Positions 1-7,429 of a stretch of DNA of 20,009 bases are shown one piece after another. The first letter of the stretch is position 1, and the number at the start of each line of letters is the position of its first letter. A model generated the notes under the pieces. The model ran no database searches. It had not been told where the DNA came from and saw only the letters and a list, made by a program, of their open reading frames with translations. The translations under genes and the position numbers were made by a program. Source of the stretch: Fen-1077 sp050014355 (lineage in GTDB: Bacteria; Chloroflexota; Dehalococcoidia; Dehalococcoidales; RBG-16-60-22); assembly GCA_050014355.1 (NCBI GenBank), contig JBEKDL010000045.1, positions 1-20,009 of the forward strand, read 5' to 3'.

Positions 1-2032
1 TGGCATATTTACAGACTACCTTGGAATGGCCATAGGTATAGTGGTCCCGGGCATCAACGGTAGAGGCCAGCGAAAATACGATATTATCTATCGCGGCATT
101 GTTATCCAGGTTAACGACGGTCTCCCGGTGAGAAGATTCCGTGGCTTCGATTTCACTGGCCAGGACTACCTTGTTGCGCCCGGCCTGCTTGGCGGCATAT
201 ACCGCCTTGTCGGCAGCCTGGATAATCGCGTCTCTGGCAACCCCATCGACACGCCAGCAGGCAATGCCGATGCTGCAGGTCAGGGTGATGCCTTTATCGG
301 TCATACAGGCTTCTATCTTACCGCGGATGCGCTCGCCAACGACCCTGGCGTCTTCGCCCGTGGACTGTTTCAGGATAACGGCAAACTCGTCACCGCCGTA
401 ACGCGCGCCGATATCCGTTTCCCTGATGGAAGTCTTGATTATCCGGCCCACTTCCTTCAGTATTTCATCGCCCATGGCGTGCCCGTAAATATCGTTGTAG
501 GTCTTGAAGAAATCCAGGTCGATGAAAAGCAGGGAGAAGTCGTCACCGGAGAGGGCGCAGTGTTCAATTTCGCGATTGTAGCAGTCCTGAAAGCTGCGAT
601 GGTTGTGTAAACCTGTTAGTCCGTCCATATCTGCTTGCTCCTTTGCGTTCTCATAGATTTGCGCGTTTTCTATCGCTACTGCCGACTCTTTCGCCAACAT
701 GGTTACCAGGTCGATATCGTCACGGGTATAACGGCCGCGACCCTGTTTTTTGCTCAACGCCAGGATAGCTACCAGCCTTTTTTTGGAAACTATCGGGGAC
801 AAAACGTCAATCTGGAAAGCTTGGATGGCCTCTTTATCCTGGTCGGTAAGCTGGCTGGACCGCGGGTCTTGCTCTATCGCCTCCAGCGAAAGCGGCAGGC
901 CGCTATCTTCCAGCCATTTAATTATCAGGCTGTTCTCCGACAGCATTATCGGGGCGATTTGTTCTTCCTCCGTCAGCCTGGCAATAAATTTCGTAGAGTA
1001 ATACTCGTTATGGGGTAAAAGCAGCCCCACCTGCCTGGCGCGTATCGCTTTGGCCAGGGGTTTCATCAGCTCATTAGCTATTTCCTTGATATTGATAAAG
1101 TTGCTTACCTTCCCGGCGAAGGTGAGCAGCAGCTGGCGGTTCACATAGCGGCTCCCGTAAAAAAGCTTGTCCGCGGCCTTATCCAGGGCCGACTTAACCC
1201 AGTTAAAGAGGTAGGCAAAGAGAATCACCAGACCTATCGTGGCGGGTATGCCCAGTTGAGGAGGTAAGAGGCGCAATAGGTTGCTTAAGACCAGTAAAAG
1301 GGTAAGATAAGCCAGCGTCATGCAGACCGTTACGCCGGAATAGACCAACCATTTCCTAACCAGGACCTGGATATCGAGCAAGCGGTACTTCATAAGGGTA
1401 TAAGCGATAATAATGGCGTTTATCGCATAGCCCACCTGGGACACGGCAAAAGGCAGGTCCTGAATAAAATACTTGAGAACGCTGGCAGCCACCACGATAA
1501 TACTGCCGGCCATGAGATAGGCGGCCCGGTTCCGCTCTTCAGGTCCGGCGGCTTTTTTCAGGAGATTGAAGATGAAGAGTAATATGGCCACTGAAATCGC
1601 ATCATTGATGATGACGACACCGTTAATAGCATATCCATAGGCGCCGGAAACCGTCTCATTATCGAGGAGATTCATCCCCTGAATGAGATAGCCGCAGGCC
1701 GCGATAACGAATGCGGCGGCCAGCCAGGCGTAGCCGAATTTAACGACTTTCCCGGTATTTTTACCAGCGTAAGCTGTGATAAAATGCGCATAAGCGATTA
1801 CCAGCCAGGTGCTGAACAAAACGGCCGCCAGTTTCCAGAACACGAGCTGCTCATAAGGCAGTTTCAAGTTAGTCAACAGGCCGGCCAGGCCGATGCCTGA
1901 AGCAGCCATGAGTAGCACTGTGAACAGCTTCTTCAGGGTAACTTTTTTCGAGCATAGCACCAGAGAAATCAGAATGGCATAAACGACGAGGCTGCCAATC
2001 TGGACTATGCTTTGTACGTTCAGCTGTAACAT
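1..2032 (-). CDS. Membrane GAF-GGDEF-HD-GYP cyclic-di-GMP signalling protein (C-terminus cut by window edge)
   Basis: I translated this frame from the ATG at 2032 to the window edge: 677 codons with no stop. Residues 1 to about 300 contain roughly eight or nine hydrophobic helices; the block ending MKYRLLDIQVLVRKW resembles the 7TM sensor module found on some histidine kinases. A GAF-like region follows (about 310-465). Next comes a GGDEF domain with an intact GGDEF motif at 546-550 and an RxxD inhibitory site (RETD, 537-540) exactly five residues before it, so an active, product-inhibited diguanylate cyclase is expected. The last residues, around DARDHYTYGHS (His669), match the start of an HD-GYP phosphodiesterase domain, the rest of which lies outside the window. 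The ATG has an AAGGAG-like Shine-Dalgarno site. It starts 30 bp after the FecR-domain gene ends, suggesting cotranscription. Confidence 0.88.
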   Translation of the reverse strand, partial: MLQLNVQSIVQIGSLVVYAILISLVLCSKKVTLKKLFTVLLMAASGIGLAGLLTNLKLPYEQLVFWKLAAVLFSTWLVIAYAHFITAYAGKNTGKVVKFGYAWLAAAFVIAACGYLIQGMNLLDNETVSGAYGYAINGVVIINDAISVAILLFIFNLLKKAAGPEERNRAAYLMAGSIIVVAASVLKYFIQDLPFAVSQVGYAINAIIIAYTLMKYRLLDIQVLVRKWLVYSGVTVCMTLAYLTLLLVLSNLLRLLPPQLGIPATIGLVILFAYLFNWVKSALDKAADKLFYGSRYVNRQLLLTFAGKVSNFINIKEIANELMKPLAKAIRARQVGLLLPHNEYYSTKFIARLTEEEQIAPIMLSENSLIIKWLEDSGLPLSLEAIEQDPRSSQLTDQDKEAIQAFQIDVLSPIVSKKRLVAILALSKKQGRGRYTRDDIDLVTMLAKESAVAIENAQIYENAKEQADMDGLTGLHNHRSFQDCYNREIEHCALSGDDFSLLFIDLDFFKTYNDIYGHAMGDEILKEVGRIIKTSIRETDIGARYGGDEFAVILKQSTGEDARVVGERIRGKIEACMTDKGITLTCSIGIACWRVDGVARDAIIQAADKAVYAAKQAGRNKVVLASEIEATESSHRETVVNLDNNAAIDNIVFSLASTVDARDHYTYGHSKVVCKYA

Positions 2033-2062
2033 AAATCTCCTTCAGGATTTTGGGTCAAATCG

Positions 2063-3319
2063 TCAGCTCTTGCGCCGCATGAAAACGAAAATGATAGTGA
2101 TAAGGAAGATGAAGCAGCCGACGCTTACCAGCCGGCCCAACTGCGTATTTTTATCCGCGCCGAGCCAGGTAAGCCCCTTATCAGCCGACGTATCTTTCTT
2201 GGTAACGGTTGTCGGCGGCTTTTTTGTATCTGCCGGTGCCGGTTTTATGTTAGTTGTTTTGGATTCCGCAGGAGGCCCGCTGATAACCGGGGCCGAGGCC
2301 GTACTGCTCGCGGCTGCCATACCCTGGTCGGAGGCATCCGGGCGCTGCAGCAGCCCCTCAATAACGTCATAGTGAAGTTTTAATAAAGTGTCTTTGGCCG
2401 CCGTGATGTTGCAGGATTCGATGTGCAGGAAGGTGCTTTTACCGTTAACTAAACCTTCGACGCTTACCTGTCCAGCGCTATCGGTGATGCCGCGCACTGA
2501 AAGGGTATAATCGCCGGCCTCGGGCTCGCGGATGCATATCGTCTGGCCTGACTGCCCGACTTCGGATACCGTCGAACCGGAAATCTGGTTCACTTTTGCC
2601 CCGCTATCAAGGTAGCCGGCGCTCGAGCCGCTCGGGTCTTTGACCAGGCTATAGGCCGGCTGGTTGATAGTAATGACCAGCTCGTTTTTAGCCTGCGGCA
2701 TAGCTACTGGAGGGGACGGTTTTTCATTGGGCTTGACCTCCGTCATCATACCGGCGGGTACCTGAACTTCAGAGCCTCCGGCGCTGACACCGACCCTGCC
2801 CTCGGTAGTCTGTACGATAGTTTTTCCCGCCCCATCCACTTCCGTCGTAAACAGCGTGCCGTGGACCGTAATCTCGGCCGAGGCTGTCTTTATCTGAAAA
2901 TTTGTTCCTCCCCCCGCCTTGTCCACCTGATTCCAGGTCTTGCCGGATTGCTGTTTCAGCATCACGGCGTAAGCCTGCGAACCCCCCTGACCTTCTTCGA
3001 TTTTATCGATGACCAGATCAGTCCCCGGTTCGAGTTTGGATGTAGTTCCCACGGCGAAGGTTATCACCGCGTGCGCATCGAGGGAGGTCTTGACACGGCT
3101 GCCAGGTTCCAGCGCCATGCCGCTGCTGGCTTTTTCCCAGGATAAAGCGTCCTTTTTCAATACCTGGACATTGCCGCGGATGATATTGAGGACGCCGAAG
3201 GGAAATGACGTGGTAAAACGGCCCGGGTTATAGAGAAAATAACCGGCGTCTACCGCGAGGAAAAGCACGATAGTGACCAGGACAATAGCTGTCATAATGC
3301 TGCCCGTACGAGTCTTCAA
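2063..3319 (-). CDS. FecR-domain protein with N- and C-terminal membrane anchors
   Basis: The protein has 418 residues if translation starts at the TTG at 3319. An in-frame ATG at 3295 (residue 9, MTAIVLV) is an alternative start; neither has a strong Shine-Dalgarno site. Residues about 9-27 form one hydrophobic helix. A FecR-like beta-rich domain follows at about 42-200, with the typical order RGNVQV, PGSRVKTSLDAHAVITF, a GT plus LEPGTDL block, and VHGTLFTTEV then TTEGRVGVSAGG. Residues about 220-310 form a second beta-rich region. A Ser/Thr/Pro/Lys-rich linker (about 340-385) leads to a C-terminal helix ending in MRRKS. I infer that the protein is held in the membrane at both ends with the FecR domain outside. 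Proteins of this type are usually surface or signalling proteins rather than classical iron regulators, and no TonB receptor or sigma factor lies nearby. It is the upstream gene of a pair with the GGDEF-HD-GYP gene. Confidence 0.8.
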   Translation of the reverse strand: MKTRTGSIMTAIVLVTIVLFLAVDAGYFLYNPGRFTTSFPFGVLNIIRGNVQVLKKDALSWEKASSGMALEPGSRVKTSLDAHAVITFAVGTTSKLEPGTDLVIDKIEEGQGGSQAYAVMLKQQSGKTWNQVDKAGGGTNFQIKTASAEITVHGTLFTTEVDGAGKTIVQTTEGRVGVSAGGSEVQVPAGMMTEVKPNEKPSPPVAMPQAKNELVITINQPAYSLVKDPSGSSAGYLDSGAKVNQISGSTVSEVGQSGQTICIREPEAGDYTLSVRGITDSAGQVSVEGLVNGKSTFLHIESCNITAAKDTLLKLHYDVIEGLLQRPDASDQGMAAASSTASAPVISGPPAESKTTNIKPAPADTKKPPTTVTKKDTSADKGLTWLGADKNTQLGRLVSVGCFIFLITIIFVFMRRKS

Positions 3320-3597
3320 TGTTATTACGCCATTTTGCCTGATATCTTTTTACGATTAACATAGTACTAAAATCCTGATAAACAACTCGTAAATTCGAGC
3401 GTGGAGAAGATAAACAAAATATATTAATTGGTAGTTAAGTTGAGATTAAAAGCGGGACTAACCTGAAGTTAGTGGTCGGCGGTGTGCAGGTAAATTTTGA
3501 AATATGACTAAAAAGATATTACCAAAGAAAAAAACAGGGGTATTAGTAAAGATTAAGGGGAGCGTAAGATGACAGGCGATAGACGAAAACAGAAGGG
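3320..3597. other. AT-rich intergenic region
   Basis: These 278 bases separate the XRE/ImmA unit from the FecR unit, both on the minus strand. The region is AT-rich and holds no convincing gene. A perfect 6-bp inverted repeat, ACTAAC-CTGAA-GTTAGT, lies at 3457-3473. Read on the minus strand it is followed four bases later by TTTT, so it could be a weak terminator for the XRE/ImmA unit. A short inverted repeat CTCG/CGAG lies at 3386-3399. The promoter of the FecR gene should be in the lower-numbered half, but I see only weak matches (minus-strand TTGTTT, 16 bases, TATGTT). Confidence 0.45.
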
Positions 3598-4332
3598 TTA
3601 AATCAGTCCTTTTATCTTGAGCGCACCGTACATGACCGTCCCGGGCACATCAAATACGTGTGCCATTTTATTGATATCCCTGACCTCCGGCCATTTTTCA
3701 ACCACTGATTCATGGGGCAGCAGAATGCTGGCGGAGAAGTGGTCAGCCAGGAACTCGTTGAAGTGGTCAGCCAGGAACTCGTTAAAATAAACTTCATTGT
3801 CTTCTGATTTTTTGAATGCTATGTTTCCCTGACAGTGGGACAGGATATGGAAAATCTCATGATAAAGCGTGAAGCGCTGTCGGGCCGGGGTGTCTTTACT
3901 GTTCAGGTGAATCAGCCAGCCGTCCACAAGCTTCCAGACAGCCCCGTGATTAGCTTTCAACGGCACGTGCCGTATTTCGATAGGGAGTTTGTTAGAGTCT
4001 TGCGGAATAAGATTATCAGGAACGGGAAGCGTTTTGTCCCAGTTTTTATTACGGTACTTTTGCGCCAGTTTTATTACCAGGTCGAATATCCTGCTCCGTT
4101 TTACACATTCTGAAAGGTGCGGAACAACTTTATTATTACCTGTGAAATCTGTAAGGTCTCTATCGACGAACCTGTGAATCTTCCTGGTGTTTTCTTTTTC
4201 GGTTTCATCGTTAAAGCATCCCGCGACGTCTTTTCTTAACTGACATGAATCGGAGACAGGACACCTTATACCGTCGCCTGCTTTAACGTATGACCATAGC
4301 TCATTTTCCCAGTCTTCGGTTCTCTTGGTCAT
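3598..4332 (-). CDS. ImmA/IrrE-family zinc metallopeptidase with internal tandem duplication
   Basis: The protein has 244 residues. The zinc-peptidase motif HEIFH is at 158-162, followed by a downstream EFLADHF-type helix and LLP, as in ImmA/IrrE (COG2856) proteins. These typically cleave or relieve a partner XRE repressor under stress. The helix block NEFLADHF occurs twice in tandem (184-191 and 192-199), so the usual third zinc ligand, a Glu on this helix, exists in two copies. The N-terminal extension carries Cys24, Cys30 and Cys39 in a CP-x4-C-x8-C arrangement that could bind metal; I do not recognise it as part of the family core. The ATG at 4332 has an AGGGC site about nine bases upstream and overlaps the end of the XRE gene by 32 bp, which implies translational coupling. 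The substrate is inferred to be the adjacent repressor. Confidence 0.83.
   Translation of the reverse strand: MTKRTEDWENELWSYVKAGDGIRCPVSDSCQLRKDVAGCFNDETEKENTRKIHRFVDRDLTDFTGNNKVVPHLSECVKRSRIFDLVIKLAQKYRNKNWDKTLPVPDNLIPQDSNKLPIEIRHVPLKANHGAVWKLVDGWLIHLNSKDTPARQRFTLYHEIFHILSHCQGNIAFKKSEDNEVYFNEFLADHFNEFLADHFSASILLPHESVVEKWPEVRDINKMAHVFDVPGTVMYGALKIKGLI
3737..3784. repeat. 24-bp tandem duplication inside the ImmA/IrrE gene
   Basis: Two adjacent 24-bp units, 3737-3760 and 3761-3784, are identical except for the last base (G versus A). The unit length is a multiple of three, so the frame is kept and eight residues (NEFLADHF on the minus strand) are doubled. The near-perfect identity points to a recent slippage event or an assembly artefact. 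Confidence 0.95.
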
Positions 4333-4687
4333 ATTTTTTTGCCCTGCGCCGTTCTATCAAGTCCTCGATCATCGTAATCAGGTCTTCATCCAGTTCAGCC
4401 GGGTACTTGCACTGTGCGTACTCCCGAAACTCGGGCCACTCCGCCCGGGCCACTTCCGCCACTCCTTGAAGGTGACCGGCTTCTGAAAGAACTTTTTCCA
4501 CAGGCATGCCGCTATATTCCGCCAGTTTCCGGCAGGAACGCGGGTTAGGGATATCCGCACCGGAAAGCCAGCGAATTACTGTGGCATGGCTAATGCCCAG
4601 GTCGGCCGCGAGCTGGCTGGGCAAGCGTTTGCGGCGGCGCATCACTTCCTTCAGGAATATTGCAAAAGGCGTATCTTTATTACTCAT
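4301..4687 (-). CDS. XRE-family helix-turn-helix transcriptional regulator
   Basis: This 128-residue protein has an XRE/Cro-type helix-turn-helix at about residues 8-70: FAIFLKEVMRRRK, then QLAADLGISHATVIRWLSG with the recognition helix around SHATVIRWL, then IPNPRSCRKLAEYSG. The C-terminal part (about 75-128) is acidic then basic and predicted helical, and may be where the partner peptidase acts. The gene precedes and overlaps the ImmA/IrrE gene by 32 bp; this pairing is common in phages, integrative elements and stress loci, where the peptidase inactivates the repressor. The ATG at 4687 has no good Shine-Dalgarno site but lies just downstream of a TAGAAT -10 box, so the message may be leaderless. 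No integrase or phage gene is visible here. Confidence 0.88.
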   Translation of the reverse strand: MSNKDTPFAIFLKEVMRRRKRLPSQLAADLGISHATVIRWLSGADIPNPRSCRKLAEYSGMPVEKVLSEAGHLQGVAEVARAEWPEFREYAQCKYPAELDEDLITMIEDLIERRRAKKYDQENRRLGK

Positions 4688-4693
4688 ATCTAA

Positions 4694-4716
4694 ATTCTAC
4701 CATATTCATGCCTGAA
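4694..4716 (-). promoter_or_regulatory. Putative XRE promoter (leaderless) with dyad
   Basis: On the minus strand TAGAAT (complement of 4694-4699) matches the -10 consensus at five of six bases and ends only six bases before the XRE ATG. Transcription would then begin at or next to the start codon. A dyad TTCA-N4-TGAA at 4705-4716 lies just upstream in the spacer and could be an autoregulatory operator. A -35 box at normal spacing is not obvious. Confidence 0.4.
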
Positions 4717-4809
4717 CATCACCAAGTATATAACCATTTCCGGGACGAATAATCCTACTTTATCCCACCGAGTTATCCGATGGTAATAATAAAAACGCTT
4801 TTTACCCTC

Positions 4810-4838
4810 TTGACATTATCCATCTGGCTAATTATCAT
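4810..4838 (+). promoter_or_regulatory. Strong sigma-70-type promoter
   Basis: TTGACA at 4810-4815 is a perfect -35 box. TATCAT at 4833-4838 matches the -10 box at five of six positions. The spacer is exactly 17 bases. Transcription should start near 4845, just ahead of an ATG at 4847 and about 67 bases before the 83-residue ORF. Confidence 0.72.
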
Positions 4839-4846
4839 ATTTAAAA

Positions 4847-4915
4847 ATGTTCACGAAGGACATGACAAGCCCTCCATTATTTTTTCGGGTGGTATATAAA
4901 AAGGACGGTAGATGA
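4847..4915 (+). CDS. Possible leaderless 22-residue upstream ORF
   Basis: The ATG at 4847 lies at the predicted transcription start of the 4810 promoter, so it could be translated as a leaderless message. The ORF encodes 22 residues beginning MFTKDMTSPPLFF and ending KKDGR. Its TGA stop (4913-4915) overlaps the ATG of the next ORF (4912) as ATGA, the classical arrangement for translational coupling. It is too short for coding statistics and resembles nothing I know; it may be a leader peptide or chance. Confidence 0.35.
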   Translation: MFTKDMTSPPLFFRVVYKKDGR

Positions 4916-5163
4916 ACTCCGATAGTTTTACCGGGACCAACTATTTTCAAGACGACAAGACCAGGAACATCCCAAAAAATATGAGGGGATGGGAGCGGGT
5001 GGGCTATTTCGGTTCCTATTTGCTGTATGCCAGTAAAAACCTGCGCAGGATTGTAGAACCAGAGACGGGTAAGATAATCGCCCAATATCAGCTTAATCAG
5101 AAAGAAGAAGGCGAAACAGATGGGACTACCCCTGACCTTGAAGCTGATGGGCGAGCGGGCTGA
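4912..5163 (+). CDS. Small hypothetical protein, 83 residues
   Basis: I do not recognise this protein. Support comes from three signals: a near-consensus promoter at 4810-4838, an AAGGA Shine-Dalgarno site at 4901-4905 six bases before the ATG, and an ATGA overlap with a short upstream ORF. Codon choice resembles neighbouring real genes. The sequence has a polar start, a central aromatic block (WERVGYFGSYLLYASKN), a KIIAQYQLNQ strand-like segment, and a low-complexity Glu/Asp/Gly-rich tail. There is no signal peptide, membrane helix or Cys cluster. It is divergent from the XRE/ImmA pair, so it may belong to the same accessory module. A chance ORF remains possible. Confidence 0.5.
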   Translation: MNSDSFTGTNYFQDDKTRNIPKNMRGWERVGYFGSYLLYASKNLRRIVEPETGKIIAQYQLNQKEEGETDGTTPDLEADGRAG

Positions 5164-5390
5164 TTCGAACTGCTAAATTTCTGAACCCATGTTGCCCAGA
5201 TATAAGGCGGAGGCCACTCCCGCTTTCCGGGAAAAGTATCCGACCGAAACCCGGCGGTCGGTAAGACGGTTATTTTACATTCCACTTGTATATTACTTAT
5301 AATAAAAAATTATCCAAGATTTTTACCTGCCTTCTCGACTCTTTTAATAAGATAATCACGCTAAATTACCATCAGAAGGTTTTAAAAAGA
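5164..5390. other. Intergenic region with competing inverted repeats
   Basis: No credible gene lies here. Three short helices can form around 5218-5261. TCCCG/CGGGA (5218-5222 with 5228-5232) has a five-base loop. CCGACCG/CGGTCGG (5240-5246 with 5255-5261) is a perfect seven-pair stem with an eight-base loop. CCGGG/CCCGG (5227-5231 with 5250-5254) competes with the other two. The region lies just downstream of the small ORF and could be its 3' end, but there is no clean T-run directly after the strong stem. The 5280-5390 part is very AT-rich. Confidence 0.45.
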
Positions 5391-5417
5391 TTGACAAGAA
5401 CCGGATTTTTCTATAGG
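5391..5417 (+). promoter_or_regulatory. Putative promoter of the kinase/regulator genes
   Basis: TTGACA at 5391-5396 is a perfect -35 box. TATAGG at 5412-5417 (15-base spacer) or TAGGCT at 5414-5419 (17-base spacer) are partial -10 boxes. The element lies about 55-80 bases ahead of the kinase ATG in AT-rich DNA. Confidence 0.5.
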
Positions 5418-5472
5418 CTAATCTATACACGACAATCACCAAACTATATAGTCTGGGAGGAAAGCGGGTATA

Positions 5473-6738
5473 ATGAACCCCTCCGGGTCACGCGGGTCAA
5501 GGGTGAGAGTAGATTCACAACCCTCTGAAGTTCTGGTATTAAGTCGAATCTCGGCGGCGCTTAGCGGCCTGTGGGATTTGGATGCTATTCTCGGCGTCGG
5601 TCTCGAAAGCACCCTGGACCTCATGAACGGAACCATTGGTGAAATTCTTCTCATTGATGAAAATACCAATGAACTTACCCATCTTGTCCACCGTGGCTTG
5701 AGTAAAGAATTTGTAGAGAATGTACGTCTTAGCCTTGGTGAAGGAATTACCGGCAACGTCGCCCAGAGTGGCAAGGCGATTCTTCTCGAGGATATCTCCT
5801 CGGACCCTCGTGTGGCACATCGCGAACTGGTCATGGCGGAAGGCCTCAAGGCGTTCATTTGTGTACCTCTCCGCGCCAGAGATAAGGTTCTCGGAGTCCT
5901 GAATGTGGCCAGCCGTATACCCCGCCACTTCACCACCTCTGATATGCATTTGTTATACGCTATCGGTGACCAACTGGGTATCGCTATTGAGCATGCCAAA
6001 CTCTACGAGCGCTTGAGGAAAGCACGCGAGAGGTTGCGCAAGCTCGCCCGACAAAATCTGGTGGCAGAAGAGGATGAGCGGAGAAGAATTGCCCGGGAGC
6101 TGCATGATGAGACCAGTCAATCACTTTCAGGGATAGCCCTTCAGCTACAGGCGCTGATAGAGATGTCTGCCATATCCGGCAAACAGGAGCCTGAATTCGT
6201 TGCTGGGCTGAAGAAGGTGCAATCATTAACGGTGCAGGTTCATAAAGAAGTCAGCAGGCTGATTTCCAATCTCCACCCGGCTCTCCTGGATACATTGGGC
6301 CTTGTGCCGGCGATTCGCCAGCACGCCGAGACAAGGCTGCACCCACTGGAAATTAAAGTAACCGTAGAAACCAGAGGGACCGAGATGAGGTTTCCTCCCG
6401 AGGTTGAAGCTGCGTTTTTCCGCTTTATCCAGGGGGCTGTGGGTAATATTGCCCAGCATTCTAAAGCAAAGAGTGCAACTATTGTGCTGGAGTTCAAGCC
6501 AGATGAATTTTCTTTAATCATCAGCGATGACGGACAGGGATTTAACGTTTCGGAAATCACTGATGTCGAGGAAAGCGGGAGAGGCCGCGGTTTGTTCAGC
6601 ATGAGAGAGAGGATTGGTTTTCTGGGCGGCGCGAGTGGCATCGAGTCCGAAATCGGGAAAGGGACTACGGTCTGGGCCAAGGTCCCTATTGGTCAGGAAA
6701 TAGATTATGCAGAAAATAAAAGTGCTGGTAGTGGATGA
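5473..6738 (+). CDS. Soluble GAF-domain sensor histidine kinase, NarL/DegS type
   Basis: This 421-residue protein has no signal peptide or membrane helix, so it senses an intracellular cue. Residues about 18-170 are a GAF domain (LSLGEGITGNVAQSGKA, then VPLRARDKVLGVLNVAS). A coiled segment at about 177-205 leads to a HisKA_3 dimerisation domain with the phosphoacceptor His211 in RRRIARELHDETSQ. The ATPase domain shows the N box around Asn325 (VGNIAQHS), DDGQGF at 352-357, GRGRGLFSMRERI at 369-381 and GKGTTV near 396-401. The GAF domain has no obvious haem or Fe-S Cys cluster. The ATG at 5473 has GGGAGG 12 bases upstream, rather distant; a GTG at residue 11 is an alternative. Its end overlaps the response-regulator gene by 32 bp, so the two are a coupled pair. 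The signal is unknown. Confidence 0.92.
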   Translation: MNPSGSRGSRVRVDSQPSEVLVLSRISAALSGLWDLDAILGVGLESTLDLMNGTIGEILLIDENTNELTHLVHRGLSKEFVENVRLSLGEGITGNVAQSGKAILLEDISSDPRVAHRELVMAEGLKAFICVPLRARDKVLGVLNVASRIPRHFTTSDMHLLYAIGDQLGIAIEHAKLYERLRKARERLRKLARQNLVAEEDERRRIARELHDETSQSLSGIALQLQALIEMSAISGKQEPEFVAGLKKVQSLTVQVHKEVSRLISNLHPALLDTLGLVPAIRQHAETRLHPLEIKVTVETRGTEMRFPPEVEAAFFRFIQGAVGNIAQHSKAKSATIVLEFKPDEFSLIISDDGQGFNVSEITDVEESGRGRGLFSMRERIGFLGGASGIESEIGKGTTVWAKVPIGQEIDYAENKSAGSG

Positions 6739-7360
6739 CCATACCATCGTGAGGGATGGTATATGTGCTTTGCTGACCCTGGCCGGGGATATCGAGGTGG
6801 TGGGAGAAGCGACTAACGGCAGTGAAGCTCTGAACATGGTTAGAGAACTACATCCCGACGTGGTGCTCATGGATATCTCCATGCCCATCATGGGGGGGCT
6901 TGAGGCCACCCGGCGGATGAGTAAGGAGTTCCCCAAGACAAAAGTACTCGTTCTCACGCAGTATGATGATAAAGAGTATTTCTTCCCGGTAATCGAGTCC
7001 GGCGCCTCCGGCTTCATTAGCAAGGCGGCCGCATCTTCGGAACTGACTACCGGCATACGCTCGGTCTATCGGGGAGATTCCTACCTTTCACCCTCGGTGA
7101 CCAAGCTTCTGGTGGAAAATTATCAGCATACCGCCGGTGAACGTATCAGTCAAGACCCTTATAACCAGTTGACGGAGCGGGAACGTGAGATACTCAAGTT
7201 GCTGGCAGAAGAGCATAGCACGCAGGAAATAGCGGAAATGCTGGTTATCACGCCTAAGACGGTGGAAGGCCACAAGACGAACCTCATGGCTAAGCTCGGT
7301 ATCCATAATCGCGTTGAATTGGTTAAATACGCCCTGCGCAAAGGTATCATAACCATCTAA
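6707..7360 (+). CDS. NarL/FixJ-family response regulator (REC + LuxR-type HTH)
   Basis: The protein has 217 residues, typical for the family. The receiver domain (about 4-120) has the acidic pair Asp10-Asp11, phosphoacceptor Asp56 in VLMDISMP, Thr84 in LVLTQYDD and Lys106 in FISKAAAS, so all switch residues are present. A LuxR-type DNA-binding domain (about 148-212) shows LTEREREILKLLAEEHS, then IAEMLVITPKTVEGHKTNL. The gene overlaps the kinase gene by 32 bp and is surely its partner. The DNA target is unknown; a perfect 8-bp inverted repeat about 70 bp downstream, ahead of the next gene, is a candidate site. Confidence 0.94.
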   Translation: MQKIKVLVVDDHTIVRDGICALLTLAGDIEVVGEATNGSEALNMVRELHPDVVLMDISMPIMGGLEATRRMSKEFPKTKVLVLTQYDDKEYFFPVIESGASGFISKAAASSELTTGIRSVYRGDSYLSPSVTKLLVENYQHTAGERISQDPYNQLTEREREILKLLAEEHSTQEIAEMLVITPKTVEGHKTNLMAKLGIHNRVELVKYALRKGIITI

Positions 7361-7429
7361 GGACATAGCTTCTATTCTCCTGTTAAAAACTACGAGTTGG
7401 TTACAATCTCTACAAATCCCATTTCCCAT

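Noticed and set aside
26..1018. Plus-strand open frames
   Set aside because: They are complements of the minus-strand GAF-GGDEF-HD-GYP gene.
5155..5185. TTCGAA sequence resembling a tRNA T-loop
   Set aside because: The flanking bases do not form a T stem on either strand and no anticodon or acceptor stem can be drawn.
5286..5528. 80-codon plus-strand open frame ahead of the kinase
   Set aside because: It covers the kinase promoter region and start, has no clear ribosome site, and is AT-rich with an unnatural composition.
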